Part shown: positions 26,756-34,250 of the stretch, piece after piece | How the letters are laid out: the number at the start of each line of letters is the position of its first letter | Numbering within the stretch: position 1 is the stretch's first letter | Assembly (NCBI RefSeq): GCF_011008935.1 | Contig: NZ_JAAIVJ010000020.1 | Location: forward strand, 1-34,250 | From: Tabrizicola oligotrophica | GTDB lineage: Bacteria; Pseudomonadota; Alphaproteobacteria; Rhodobacterales; Rhodobacteraceae | Reading direction: 5' to 3' | DNA: 34,250 nucleotides | The notes under the pieces: generated by a model | Databases searched by the model: none | What the model was told of the DNA's origin: nothing | Seen by the model: the letters and a program-made list of their open reading frames with translations, nothing else | Position numbers and translations under genes: made by a program

Positions 26756-28195
26756 ATGGGAAAGATTACCCCTCTGCTCTTGTGTGGCGGCTCGGGCACC
26801 CGGCTCTGGCCGCTGTCCCGCAAAAGCTATCCCAAGCAGTTCAGCGCGATTTCCGGCGAGGGGAGCCTGTTCCAGCAGGCCGCGACGCGCCTTTCGGGCG
26901 TCGGATTTGCCCGGCCCGTGGTGGTGACGAACAGCGATTTTCGCTTCATCGTGGTCGAGCAACTGGCCGCAGCCCGGATCGACCCCGGCGCGATCCTGAT
27001 CGAACCCGCAGGGCGCAACACCGCGCCGGCCATCCTGGCCGCCACGCTGCACATTGCCGCCAATGATCCCGGGGCGCTGATCCTCGTCGCGCCCTCCGAC
27101 CATGTGGTGCCCGATGATGCGGCCTTCCGCGCCGCCGTCACCGCCGCAACCCCTGCGGCCGAAGCCGGGCGGATCGTCACCTTCGGCATCCGGCCCGACC
27201 GGGCTGAGACCGGCTATGGCTGGCTCGAACTGTCCGCGCCCCCGGTCGACGGCCAGACCCAGCCGCTGACCCGCTTTGTCGAAAAACCCGACGCCACGCG
27301 TGCCGGGGCCATGCTGAAGGCCGGGAATTTCCTGTGGAATGCCGGCATTTTCCTGTTTTCCGCCGAAACCCTGCTGGCCGCCTGCGCTGCCCATGCCGCC
27401 GACCTGATCGGACCGGTCGGCGATGCGGTGGAACTTGCTGAACGCGACCTCGGCTTCCTGCGGCTGGCCGAAACCCCCTGGGCCGGCGCGCGCGAGATTT
27501 CCATCGACTATGCGGTGATGGAAAAGGCCGGCAACCTTGATGTCATGCCCTATTCGGCCGGCTGGTCGGATCTGGGCGATTGGGACGCGGTCTGGCGCGA
27601 AACCCCGGCCCGCGATGCCGCAGGCAATGCCACCCACGGGCAAACCGTGGTGATCGACTGCATGGACAGCCTTTTGCGGTCGGAAAGCGAGGCGCAGGTG
27701 CTGGTCGGCATCGGCCTGACCGACATGATCGCCGTTGCCATGCCCGACGCCGTTCTGCTCGCCCCGCGTGACCGGGCGCAGGATGTGAAACTGGCGGTCG
27801 CCGCGCTGAAATCCACCGCCGCGCGGCAAGCCGAAACCTTCCCGCGCGACCACCGCCCCTGGGGCTGGTTCGAGACTCTGGCCCTGTCCGACCGCTTTCA
27901 GGTCAAGCGCATCGTGGTGAAACCGGGGGCAGCGCTGTCGCTGCAAAGCCACGTCCATCGCGCCGAGCACTGGATCGTGGTTTCAGGAACTGCACGGGTG
28001 ACAGTCGGCGAGACAGTGAGCCTCGTCAGCGAAAACCAGTCGGTCTACATCCCCTTGGGCGAAAAGCACCGGCTGGAGAACCCCGGCAAGCTGCCGATGG
28101 TACTGATCGAGGTGCAGACCGGGGCCTATCTGGGGGAAGACGATATCGTGCGGTACGAGGATGTCTATGCCCGGGGACAGGGAGCGAAGGGGTGA
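26756..28195 (+). CDS. manC: Mannose-1-phosphate guanylyltransferase / mannose-6-phosphate isomerase
   Basis: A 479-residue bifunctional type II PMI/GMP that makes GDP-mannose. The N-terminal nucleotidyltransferase has LLLCGGSGTRLWPLSRKSYP, LVAPSDHVV, RFVEKPD and NFLWNAGIF. The C-terminal cupin isomerase (~345-479) has RPWGWFE, HRAEHWIVVSGTA, ENQSVYIPLGEKHRLENPG and YLGEDDIVRYEDVYAR. The start is either ATG 26756 or GTG 26747; neither has an ideal ribosome site. It lies 80 bp after the NIDO-RTX gene in the same direction and is convergent with ugd. Confidence 0.93.
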   Translation: MGKITPLLLCGGSGTRLWPLSRKSYPKQFSAISGEGSLFQQAATRLSGVGFARPVVVTNSDFRFIVVEQLAAARIDPGAILIEPAGRNTAPAILAATLHIAANDPGALILVAPSDHVVPDDAAFRAAVTAATPAAEAGRIVTFGIRPDRAETGYGWLELSAPPVDGQTQPLTRFVEKPDATRAGAMLKAGNFLWNAGIFLFSAETLLAACAAHAADLIGPVGDAVELAERDLGFLRLAETPWAGAREISIDYAVMEKAGNLDVMPYSAGWSDLGDWDAVWRETPARDAAGNATHGQTVVIDCMDSLLRSESEAQVLVGIGLTDMIAVAMPDAVLLAPRDRAQDVKLAVAALKSTAARQAETFPRDHRPWGWFETLALSDRFQVKRIVVKPGAALSLQSHVHRAEHWIVVSGTARVTVGETVSLVSENQSVYIPLGEKHRLENPGKLPMVLIEVQTGAYLGEDDIVRYEDVYARGQGAKG

Positions 28196-28215
28196 GGCAG
28201 GGCAGTCGGGAACCG

Positions 28216-28239
28216 GGCGATTTCCGCCCGAAAATCGCC
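28216..28239. terminator. Hairpin between convergent manC and ugd
   Basis: A perfect 8-bp stem GGCGATTT/AAATCGCC with an 8-nt loop lies in the 67-bp convergent gap. It can form in both transcripts and probably ends one or both; no long T run is present. Confidence 0.5.
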
Positions 28240-28262
28240 AGCGGAATTCGGGTGAATCCCCC

Positions 28263-29567
28263 CTACCGCCCGATCCCCACATAGGTCTCAAACCCGGCCT
28301 CTTTCGCCTCTTCCTCGGAATAGACGTTGCGCAGGTCGGCCATGCGGGGAACCTCCATCTTCTTGACGATCTTGCCCAGATCGAGCGCGCGGAACTCGTT
28401 CCACTCGGTCAGCACCACCACCAGATGCGCGCCCTGCGCCGCCTGATAGGGGTTTTCCACCCATTTCACGCCGGGCAGCAACGCCTCGCCCTCGTGGCGG
28501 CCTTGCGGGTCCACCACTTTCACCCGCGCCCCGGCGCCGACCAGGGCCGGGACGATGGTCAGCGAGGGCGCGTCGCGCATGTCATCGGTGTTGGGTTTGA
28601 AGGTCACGCCGAGAATGGCGATAGTCTTGCCGTTCAACACCCCGTCACAAAGGTCTTCGATCTTGCCGATCATCCGGCGCTTGATTTCCTCGTTCACCTT
28701 GATGACGGTTTCGGTGATCTGCATCGGCACGGCATGCTCCTGCCCGATGCGCGCCAAGGCCTTGGTATCCTTCGGGAAACATGACCCGCCATAGCCCGGC
28801 CCGGCATGCAGGAACTTGTTTCCGATGCGCCCATCCATGCCCATGCCCTTGGCCACATCCTTCACATCGGCGCCGACCCTTTCGCACAGGGCGGCGATTT
28901 CGTTGATGAAGGTGATCTTGGCGGCCAGAAAGGCGTTGGCGGCGTATTTGATCATCTCGGCCGATTCCAGCCCGGTATAGACGATCGGAAAATCGCGCAG
29001 GAAGAGCGGGCGATAGATGTCGCCCATCACCTTGCGGGCGCGCTTGGCCTCGACGCCCACCACCACCCGGTCGGGGCGCATGAAATCGTCGATCGCGGCG
29101 CCCTCGCGCAGGAATTCCGGGTTCGAGGCGACATCGAAGGCGGCCGAGGGGTTGGCCGCCCGCACCGCCTCGGCCACCTTGCGGTTGGTGCCGACGGGAA
29201 CGGTGGATTTGGTGACGATCACGGCATAGCCGGTCAGCGCCCGGCCGATTTCGGCCGCTGCTGCCATGACATAGCTGAGGTCGGCATGCCCGTCGCCGCG
29301 CCGGGTGGGCGTGCCGACGGCGATGAAGACCGCCTCCGCATCCGCCACCGCATCGGCCAGGTCAAGCGTGAAGGAAAGCCGCCCGGCGGCGACGTTCTTG
29401 GCCATCAGATCATCAAGACCCGGCTCGAAGATCGGCACCTCGCCGGCGCGCAGCCGTTCGATCTTGCCGGGGTCCTTGTCGACGCACACAACCTCATGGC
29501 CGAAATCGGAAAAGCAGACCCCGGAAACCAGGCCCACATATCCCGTGCCGATCATCGCAATCTTCAT
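28263..29567 (-). CDS. ugd: UDP-glucose 6-dehydrogenase
   Basis: A 434-residue NAD-dependent enzyme oxidising UDP-glucose to UDP-glucuronate. The Rossmann motif GTGYVG (7-12), VGTPTRRGDGHADLSYV, STVPVGTN, NPEFLREG and the catalytic cysteine C263 in YGGSCFPKDT are present, with GVTFKPNTDDMRDAPS in the C-terminal domain. The ATG at 29567 matches the family start; AGGCGGG lies upstream. A promoter and a GC stem-loop (GCCCC-GAAC-GGGGC, 29595-29608) lie in the 5' region. It provides uronic acid for polysaccharide. Confidence 0.95.
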   Translation of the reverse strand: MKIAMIGTGYVGLVSGVCFSDFGHEVVCVDKDPGKIERLRAGEVPIFEPGLDDLMAKNVAAGRLSFTLDLADAVADAEAVFIAVGTPTRRGDGHADLSYVMAAAAEIGRALTGYAVIVTKSTVPVGTNRKVAEAVRAANPSAAFDVASNPEFLREGAAIDDFMRPDRVVVGVEAKRARKVMGDIYRPLFLRDFPIVYTGLESAEMIKYAANAFLAAKITFINEIAALCERVGADVKDVAKGMGMDGRIGNKFLHAGPGYGGSCFPKDTKALARIGQEHAVPMQITETVIKVNEEIKRRMIGKIEDLCDGVLNGKTIAILGVTFKPNTDDMRDAPSLTIVPALVGAGARVKVVDPQGRHEGEALLPGVKWVENPYQAAQGAHLVVVLTEWNEFRALDLGKIVKKMEVPRMADLRNVYSEEEAKEAGFETYVGIGR

Positions 29568-29619
29568 CTGCCCGCCTACCCGACTTGTTGTCGTGCCCCG
29601 TTCGGGGCTTGTTTTGCCC

Positions 29620-29648
29620 TGTGTAGGCAGGCCTTGAAAACAAGTCAA
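29620..29648 (-). promoter_or_regulatory. Promoter of ugd
   Basis: TTGACT (29643-29648), 17 bp, TACACA (29620-29625) on the minus strand. The start near 29613 leaves a ~46-nt leader that contains the perfect hairpin at 29595-29608. Confidence 0.62.
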
Positions 29649-29650
29649 AT

Positions 29651-29675
29651 CCGGGCAGGCATCGCCCCTGCCCGG
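29651..29675 (-). terminator. Terminator-like hairpin after the DUF2793 gene
   Basis: A perfect 9-bp stem CCGGGCAGG/CCTGCCCGG with a 7-nt loop lies 24 nt past the DUF2793 stop and is followed by ATTTG on the minus strand. It immediately precedes the ugd promoter. Confidence 0.55.
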
Positions 29676-29698
29676 ACCTGCGGCTGTTGCCAAAAGGC

Positions 29699-31015
29699 TC
29701 AGGCCATGCGCAGCCAGATCGCCGTGGCGACCGCCGCGTTGATCTCGGAGTTGACAAAGCCCCAGCTTGCCGGAGCCGCGGTGGCAAAGGTCACGGTGCG
29801 GCGCAAGGTCTTGCGCGCGGTCGTCACCATGGTCGTGCCGCCGTTGATGTCGGGCGTCGCCTGCAAGGCCCAGGCCGACAGCACGGCGGTCGAGGAATGC
29901 CGCACCCCGAGCCAATAGGTCCGCCCGCGCAGGAGGGTCAGGCTGGCAGTCAGAACCTTGTTGCCCGTGGTGGAAAGATCGGCGGTCGCCGTCTCCAGCA
30001 AGAGGCTGCCGGGCTGGCCATTGGCCAGCGCCTCATAGACCACCAGCTTGCAGAGCGCCGAGGCCACGGCCGTCGTGCAATTGACGCCCAGCGCATCGAC
30101 CGTCAGATCAGTGCTGCTGACATAGGGGAAAAGATCCAGCCGGTTCGCGGCCCCGGTCAGCACCGTCGTCGCACCACCGCTGCCCATGGTGGTAATGACA
30201 TATTCCCCGACAGGCGGCACCAGACAGGGCAGATCTGCCTGCTGGTCGATCACCCGCGTCTGCCCCGCCACGCGCGCAAACACCTGTCCGCGCGTGCTGT
30301 CATGCCATACCAGCCCGTCCGTCGGACCAGCCGGGGCGGTGGCCTGCCCGGTCAGCTGCACCGGCTTGAAGATCTCGACTTCGGCCGTCCCTGCCGTGAT
30401 CTTCATCGCCGTGTTGAAGGTCGTGCCATTGCTCGAGACATTGACCGAGAAGTGATTGTCGCCCACCAGCCCCATTTCGGCGCGGCCGGAATAGTTGTTC
30501 TGAAACAAAAGGCTCGCGGTCTGGGCTGCGGCGGATTTGTTGACCTTCACCTGGTGGCCCGCCCCGGCGTGATCGAACAGCGAGGCCGGAGAGGACAGGG
30601 CCAGCCGGTTCGTCGCATCCGAGCTGGCCGAGACGCCGAGCTGGTCCACCGCCAGAACGGCGGGAACCGAGGCCGCCCCCATGGAAACCCATGCCGCCCC
30701 GTCATGGACCAGCTCAAGGCTTTCCGTCGCAATCCAGACCCTCCAGCCGATGACCGGCGCGACGAATTGCCAAAGCCCGTCCAGCCAGAGCGCGATCTTG
30801 TCGGCCTGCCCCGCCCAGGCACCGGTGGGCGCGGCCGCCACGATGTGGCGCTGGCCTTCGACCGGGCTGGCGGGCGGCGCGGTGCGGGTGCGGTCCGTGA
30901 CGGTCAGCTGCACCAAAAGGTCAAGCTGCATCACCGCCTCGTTATGGGTGACATGTTTTTGCGCCTGTGACGCCTGCATCAGCGGCAAGGACAGGATGGG
31001 GGACAGATCGGGCAT
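29699..31015 (-). CDS. DUF2793 domain protein (phage/GTA fibre-like)
   Basis: A 438-residue protein. The N-terminal ~110 residues match DUF2793: ILSLPLMQASQAQKHVTHNEA, QRHIVAAAPTGAWAGQADKIA and WQFVAPVIGWRVWI. The middle (~150-240) is beta-rich, like structural fibre proteins (NNYSGRAEMGLVGDNHFSV). The C-terminal half resembles a receptor-binding or carbohydrate-type beta domain. DUF2793 is known from phage and gene-transfer-agent-related fibre/spike proteins; I cannot confirm which. An excellent GGAGG lies 5 nt before the ATG at 31015. It stands alone, with no other phage gene adjacent, between an EamA transporter and ugd. Confidence 0.78.
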   Translation of the reverse strand: MPDLSPILSLPLMQASQAQKHVTHNEAVMQLDLLVQLTVTDRTRTAPPASPVEGQRHIVAAAPTGAWAGQADKIALWLDGLWQFVAPVIGWRVWIATESLELVHDGAAWVSMGAASVPAVLAVDQLGVSASSDATNRLALSSPASLFDHAGAGHQVKVNKSAAAQTASLLFQNNYSGRAEMGLVGDNHFSVNVSSNGTTFNTAMKITAGTAEVEIFKPVQLTGQATAPAGPTDGLVWHDSTRGQVFARVAGQTRVIDQQADLPCLVPPVGEYVITTMGSGGATTVLTGAANRLDLFPYVSSTDLTVDALGVNCTTAVASALCKLVVYEALANGQPGSLLLETATADLSTTGNKVLTASLTLLRGRTYWLGVRHSSTAVLSAWALQATPDINGGTTMVTTARKTLRRTVTFATAAPASWGFVNSEINAAVATAIWLRMA

Positions 31016-31113
31016 GCAAACCTCCGCGGGGAACCTCTTGGCCCGGAAGGCTAGGAAAGCAGGCTTAACACCCGCTTCCGGGGCGCGCGCGCCCAAGGGC
31101 GCCGGCGCAACGC

Positions 31114-32016
31114 TCAGCTGTCGGATTGCGGGTTTGCGGGGGCCGGGCCGCGCTCGGCCCAGGTCACCCAGGAAATCGCACCGATGATGAGCCCGCCACC
31201 AAGCAGCACCCACAGGTCCACCGGCTCGGCAAAGATCAGGCTGCCGGCCAGCGCGGCCCAGACGAGGTTCAGGAAGGTTACGGGCTGCGTCACGGTCATC
31301 GGCGCCACGCGGAACGCGCGTGTCATCAGGTAATGCCCGGCGGTGGCGAGCAGCGCCACCACTGCCAGCCCCGCCAGATGCAGCGTCGACACCGGCACCC
31401 AGACCCAGAGCGCCAGCGGCAAGAGCCCGATCGTCACCGTCAGCGACAAGAGCGCCACCACCGTCGAGGCCGGCACCAGCGCCGACAGGCGCTTGGCGAA
31501 GAGGTAGCTGCCGGCAAAGCAGATCGCGGCGCCGATCTGCGACAGATGGCCGGCCGTCACCGCCTGCGCACCCGGTCTCAGGACGACCAGCGTGCCGCAC
31601 AGCGCAAGCGCGACGGCAATGATCCGGCGCCGGCTCAGCCGCTCGCCCAGCAGCAGGGCACCGGCAATCAACAGGATCACCGGGTTCAGATAGCCAATGG
31701 CCGTCACCTGCGCCATCGGGATGCGGGCCATGGCGTAAAACCAGAACAGCACCGCCGCCACATGCACCCCGCCGCGCCAGAGGCTGAGCGGCAGCGCGCC
31801 CTTGGGCAGGCCGTTGCGCCACAGCCCCGGCAAGACCGGCAACAAGAACACCACGCCGAAGGCGAAACGGATGAAAGCCGATTGCGCCGCCGGAATATCG
31901 GTGCCAAGCGCCCGCACGATGCTGTTGACCCCGACGAAGGCCAGCCCCGAGGCCAGCATCCACGCCACGCCCTCCAGGGGCCGCTCAGAGGGAAGGTCCA
32001 TCGTCGTCGCCGTCAT
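31114..32016 (-). CDS. EamA/DMT family transporter
   Basis: A 300-residue inner-membrane protein with about ten hydrophobic helices in two EamA repeats (ASGLAFVGVNSIVRAL... and AICFAGSYLFAKRLSAL...), ending with a short polar tail. Members export amino acids or other metabolites. The ATG at 32016 starts 21 nt after the LysE-type gene stop; the ribosome site is weak and an ATG five codons in is possible. A 14-bp GC palindrome (31081-31094) lies after its stop. It probably belongs to the ACT-LysE-EamA unit. Confidence 0.84.
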   Translation of the reverse strand: MTATTMDLPSERPLEGVAWMLASGLAFVGVNSIVRALGTDIPAAQSAFIRFAFGVVFLLPVLPGLWRNGLPKGALPLSLWRGGVHVAAVLFWFYAMARIPMAQVTAIGYLNPVILLIAGALLLGERLSRRRIIAVALALCGTLVVLRPGAQAVTAGHLSQIGAAICFAGSYLFAKRLSALVPASTVVALLSLTVTIGLLPLALWVWVPVSTLHLAGLAVVALLATAGHYLMTRAFRVAPMTVTQPVTFLNLVWAALAGSLIFAEPVDLWVLLGGGLIIGAISWVTWAERGPAPANPQSDS

Positions 32017-32037
32017 GGCTGGCAGGCGTAAGGCCTT

Positions 32038-32643
32038 TCAGCCCCCGAAGGCAAGCCCCGCCGCGATCATCCACATTGTTCCCCCGACGACGATCTCCAA
32101 CACCACCCAGGCCTGCGGTCTGGCAAACAGCGGCGCAAGCGCCCGCGCGCCAAAGCCAAGGGCGCCGAAAAAGGTCAGGCTGCCAGTCGCCGCCCCGATG
32201 CCAAAGGCCAGTTCGCGCGGGGCATACTGCGCCGAGATCGACCCGATCAGCGCCAGCGTGTCAAGATAGACATGCGGGTTGGCCCAGGTCAGGATCAGGC
32301 AGGTCGTCAGCACTTGCCCCAACCGCGCGCCCTGCCCTTCGGCCGGCGCCAGCGCCTCGCCGCCCCGCTGCGCCGCCCTGAACCGCAGCGCCCCGTAGAC
32401 CAGCAGGAAGGCCACGCCGCCCCAGCGCAGCGCCGCCCCAAGCCAGGGCAGCGCCTTGGACGCCGCGCCAAACCCCGCCACGCCCGCCGCAATCAGCACC
32501 GCATCCGACAGCGCACAGACCGCGACCACGGCGGCGACATGTTCCTGCCGCAACCCCTGTCGCAGGACAAAGGCGTTCTGCGCCCCGATGGCCAGGATCA
32601 GGCTGGTGGACACCAGCCACCCCTGCACGACAGCTTCAAGCAC
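32038..32643 (-). CDS. LysE/ArgO family amino-acid exporter
   Basis: A 201-residue, six-helix exporter. The family signature AIGAQNAFVLRQGLRQEH near the N-terminus and TWANPHVYLDTLALIG in the middle match LysE/ArgO, which export lysine or arginine. The start is GTG 32643, with AGGAG 7 nt upstream, overlapping the ACT-protein stop by 8 nt. The longer reading has no membrane character. The divergent LysR gene resembles ArgP/LysG, the classic activator of this exporter class. Confidence 0.9.
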   Translation of the reverse strand: MLEAVVQGWLVSTSLILAIGAQNAFVLRQGLRQEHVAAVVAVCALSDAVLIAAGVAGFGAASKALPWLGAALRWGGVAFLLVYGALRFRAAQRGGEALAPAEGQGARLGQVLTTCLILTWANPHVYLDTLALIGSISAQYAPRELAFGIGAATGSLTFFGALGFGARALAPLFARPQAWVVLEIVVGGTMWMIAAGLAFGG

Positions 32644-33019
32644 GGGACAACTCCTGCAACGCGGCCAAGGCCTCCTGCCGTCGATCCCAGGGCAGGAAGA
32701 TGTGGTCATGGTGGAAACCGGCGATGACATTGGCGCTGATGCCCTTGTCCGCCAGCGCGCGGGCAAGGGCCGCCGTCAGCCCGACCGCCGCCAGATCGGA
32801 ATGCACCGTCAGCGAAATCCGGGCAAAGGCCGGGCCGGGGTCCACACCCGCCGCCTGCAGATCCGCCTGCCGGGCGATGACGGTTGTCCCTTCCTCCTCG
32901 GCCACCGTCGCAAAGGCCGCCGGAATTGGCCGGGCCGCGACGGCGAAACCATAGGGGACGGCGTGCAGGACTGGCTCCATCGTCGCCAGAAGCCGGGAAA
33001 GATCTGAAATAGCGGTCAT
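32636..33019 (-). CDS. ACT-domain protein
   Basis: A 127-residue protein. VAARPIPAAFATVAEEEGTTVIA and the second half (ARISLTVHSDLAAVGLTAALARALADKGISANVIAGFHHDHIFLP in pieces) match the small two-part ACT proteins, which bind amino acids. The ATG at 33019 has GGAGGGG just upstream; an ATG four codons earlier overlaps that site. It overlaps the LysE-type gene and may sense the exported amino acid (inference). Confidence 0.8.
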   Translation of the reverse strand: MTAISDLSRLLATMEPVLHAVPYGFAVAARPIPAAFATVAEEEGTTVIARQADLQAAGVDPGPAFARISLTVHSDLAAVGLTAALARALADKGISANVIAGFHHDHIFLPWDRRQEALAALQELSRA

Positions 33020-33037
33020 ATGCCCCTCCATTGCCGC

Positions 33038-33066
33038 TTGGCTAGCAGAGCGCGCCGGATTAACAA
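33038..33066 (+). promoter_or_regulatory. Predicted promoter for the LysR gene
   Basis: TTGGCT (33038-33043), 17 bp, TAACAA (33061-33066), inside the 75-bp divergent gap. The start is near 33073. Confidence 0.42.
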
Positions 33067-33087
33067 AGTTACTAAATCTGCAATTGG

Positions 33088-33102
33088 ATTAGCCATGCTA
33101 AT
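33088..33102. promoter_or_regulatory. Palindromic operator candidate over the LysR start
   Basis: ATTAGC-CAT-GCTAAT is a perfect 6-bp inverted repeat whose centre contains the first base of the predicted start codon. The AT-rich sequence in this GC-rich region suggests a protein-binding site, plausibly for the LysR protein itself acting on both directions. The sequence is also compatible with a -35 for the leftward genes. Confidence 0.4.
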
Positions 33103-33994
33103 GTTTGAACCCGCCCAGCTTGCCGCCCTTGCCGCCGTCCACCGCCGCGGTTCCTTCGACCTCGCGGCGGCAGAGCTGCATGTCACGCCCTCGGCCATCT
33201 CGCAGCGCATCAAGGCGCTCGAGGATCAGGCCGGCACCCTGCTGATCCGCCGCGCCAGCCCCTGCACGGCCACGCCCGCGGGGCTCAGGATGATCCGCCA
33301 CCATGACGAGGTGGTGCTTTTGGAGCGCACACTGGCCGCCGACCTGCCGCAGCTGTCACCACGCGCCGCGACGCTGCGCATTGCGGTGAACGCCGACAGC
33401 CTTGCCACCTGGGTCATTCCGGCGCTGGCCGAGGTGGAGGGGTTCCTGTTTGACCTCGTGATCGACGATCAGGACGTCAGCCAGGACTGGCTGAAGCGCG
33501 GCGAGGTGCAGGCGGCGATCACCGCGCATCCAAGACCGCCGCAGGGCTGCGACGGCTTCGCCCTTGGCGCCCTGCGCTACCGCGCCACCGCCTCGCCCGC
33601 CTATCTGGCGCGCTGGATGCCAGACGGCCCGACGGCCGAGGCACTGGCCCGCGCCCCGGCGCTGACCTTTTCCGAAAAGGACCGGTTGCAGGAAATCTGG
33701 GTGTCGCGGCACTTGCAGGGAACCGCCAGACGCCCGGCCTGCCCGACCCACCGCATGGCCTCGTCGCGGGGTTTTGTCGATGCCTGCCTTGCGGGCCTTG
33801 GCTGGTCCATGAATGCCGAGGCGCTGGTCGCCGACGACATCGCCGCCGGCCGTCTGATCGACCTGTCGCCCGATGCGCCGCTGGATGTGGCCCTGCACTG
33901 GCAATTCGCCCGCCTGACCGCGCCCGCCACGGCGGCGTTGACCCGGGCCATCCGCAGGCATGCCGGGCGGGCGCTGGTTGCGCCCGTGACCTGA
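33095..33994 (+). CDS. LysR family regulator, ArgP/LysG-like
   Basis: About 299 residues. The N-terminal winged helix-turn-helix reads FEPAQLAALAAVHRRGSFD...HVTPSAISQRIKALE, matching the ArgP/LysG branch, followed by a substrate-binding domain (~88-290). It is divergent from ACT-LysE-EamA, as LysG is to lysE. Start ATG 33095 is used; ATG 33101 would fit the shortest ArgP-type N-terminus. A terminator follows its stop. Confidence 0.88.
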   Translation: MLMFEPAQLAALAAVHRRGSFDLAAAELHVTPSAISQRIKALEDQAGTLLIRRASPCTATPAGLRMIRHHDEVVLLERTLAADLPQLSPRAATLRIAVNADSLATWVIPALAEVEGFLFDLVIDDQDVSQDWLKRGEVQAAITAHPRPPQGCDGFALGALRYRATASPAYLARWMPDGPTAEALARAPALTFSEKDRLQEIWVSRHLQGTARRPACPTHRMASSRGFVDACLAGLGWSMNAEALVADDIAAGRLIDLSPDAPLDVALHWQFARLTAPATAALTRAIRRHAGRALVAPVT

Positions 33995-34011
33995 CCGTGC
34001 CAGCCCGCAAA

Positions 34012-34044
34012 GCAAAAAGGCCCCGGACTTTCCGGGGCCTTTGC
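34012..34044. terminator. Bidirectional terminator
   Basis: A perfect 12-bp stem AAAGGCCCCGGA/TCCGGGGCCTTT (34016-34027/34031-34042) with a 3-nt loop, flanked by A and T runs on either strand. It lies between the convergent LysR and glyA stops. Confidence 0.85.
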
Positions 34045-34059
34045 TTCCTGCGGTTTGCC

Positions 34060-34250
34060 TTAGAGCGTGGGGTAGATCGGGAAGCGCTGGCAGAGCGCCT
34101 CGACCTTGGTCCGGACGGCGGCCTCGACGGCGGCGTTGCCGTCTTCGCCATGCTGGGCCAGCCCGTCGACCACTTCAACGATCCAGTCGGCGATCTGGCG
34201 GAACTCGGCCTCGCCGAAGCCGCGCGTCGTGCCGGCCGGAGTGCCGAGGC
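34060..34250 (-). CDS. glyA: Serine hydroxymethyltransferase, C-terminal part (cut by window edge)
   Basis: The last 62 codons plus stop TAA are visible; the 5' part lies beyond the right edge. The reading gives [20 protein letters not shown], then [10 protein letters not shown] and ends in [12 protein letters not shown], which is characteristic of GlyA. The enzyme is PLP-dependent and makes glycine and 5,10-methylene-THF from serine. It is convergent with the LysR gene through a shared terminator. Confidence 0.9.
   Translation of the reverse strand, partial: LGTPAGTTRGFGEAEFRQIADWIVEVVDGLAQHGEDGNAAVEAAVRTKVEALCQRFPIYPTL

Noticed and set aside
31081-31094. Perfect GGGCGCGCGCGCCC palindrome
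   Set aside because: It can form a hairpin or alternate DNA structure, but there is no T run or neighbour evidence to assign a role.

Overview
The window is high-GC DNA with compact, short-spaced operons. It looks like a member of the Rhodobacterales (Rhodobacteraceae/Paracoccaceae type alphaproteobacterium). Support comes from gene content: a ChpT phosphotransferase, ornithine-lipid genes olsB-olsA, a type 2 heme A synthase, the order rplU-rpmA-(small ORF)-GNAT-obg-proB-proA, bactofilin, DUF3553 and DUF2793 proteins, and hairpin-plus-ATATTT intergenic repeats that I associate with this group from memory. No plasmid, prophage block, CRISPR array or tRNA gene was seen.

Layout. 1-476 holds no protein gene; it carries a leftward rRNA promoter and leader (boxA visible) whose 16S gene lies beyond the left edge. 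477-3176 (minus) holds an amidohydrolase and an agmatinase-family ureohydrolase. 3358-5004 holds bactofilin, a hotdog thioesterase and a crotonase-fold protein. 5013-8832 (minus) is a tightly overlapping unit, ctaA > M32 carboxypeptidase > MFS transporter, preceded by a membrane-anchored NYN nuclease-like gene. 9579-11718 (minus) holds a lipoprotein lytic transglycosylase and an RNA methyltransferase. 11788-12789 (plus) holds a TfoX-N protein and a ThiE/TenI-like protein. 12875-14493 (minus) is olsB-olsA. 14634-15433 holds DUF3553 and divergent chpT, with a perfect CtrA-type box nearby. 15423-20867 (minus) is the rplU-rpmA-smallORF-GNAT-obg-proB-proA block with a near-consensus promoter. 20900-29567 holds galE, two divergent RTX-type secreted proteins (one a seven-superunit NIDO-RTX protein of about 1000 residues), manC and ugd. 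29699-31015 holds an orphan DUF2793 fibre-like protein. 31114-33994 is an ACT-LysE-EamA unit divergent from a LysR regulator. 34060-34250 is the 3' end of glyA.

How the genes may work together. The most suggestive region is 20.9-31 kb. Enzymes for UDP-galactose, GDP-mannose and UDP-glucuronate surround two calcium-repeat proteins and a phage/GTA-type fibre protein. That is what a surface-polysaccharide/matrix locus would hold, although no type I secretion or glycosyltransferase gene is in the window. Elsewhere, olsBA remodels membrane lipid, chpT belongs to the CckA-ChpT-CtrA phosphorelay, and the LysR/LysE pair resembles a sensor-exporter unit for basic amino acids. Most genes are conserved housekeeping genes. 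I found no clearly new biological system, but several elements listed as findings deserve a second look.
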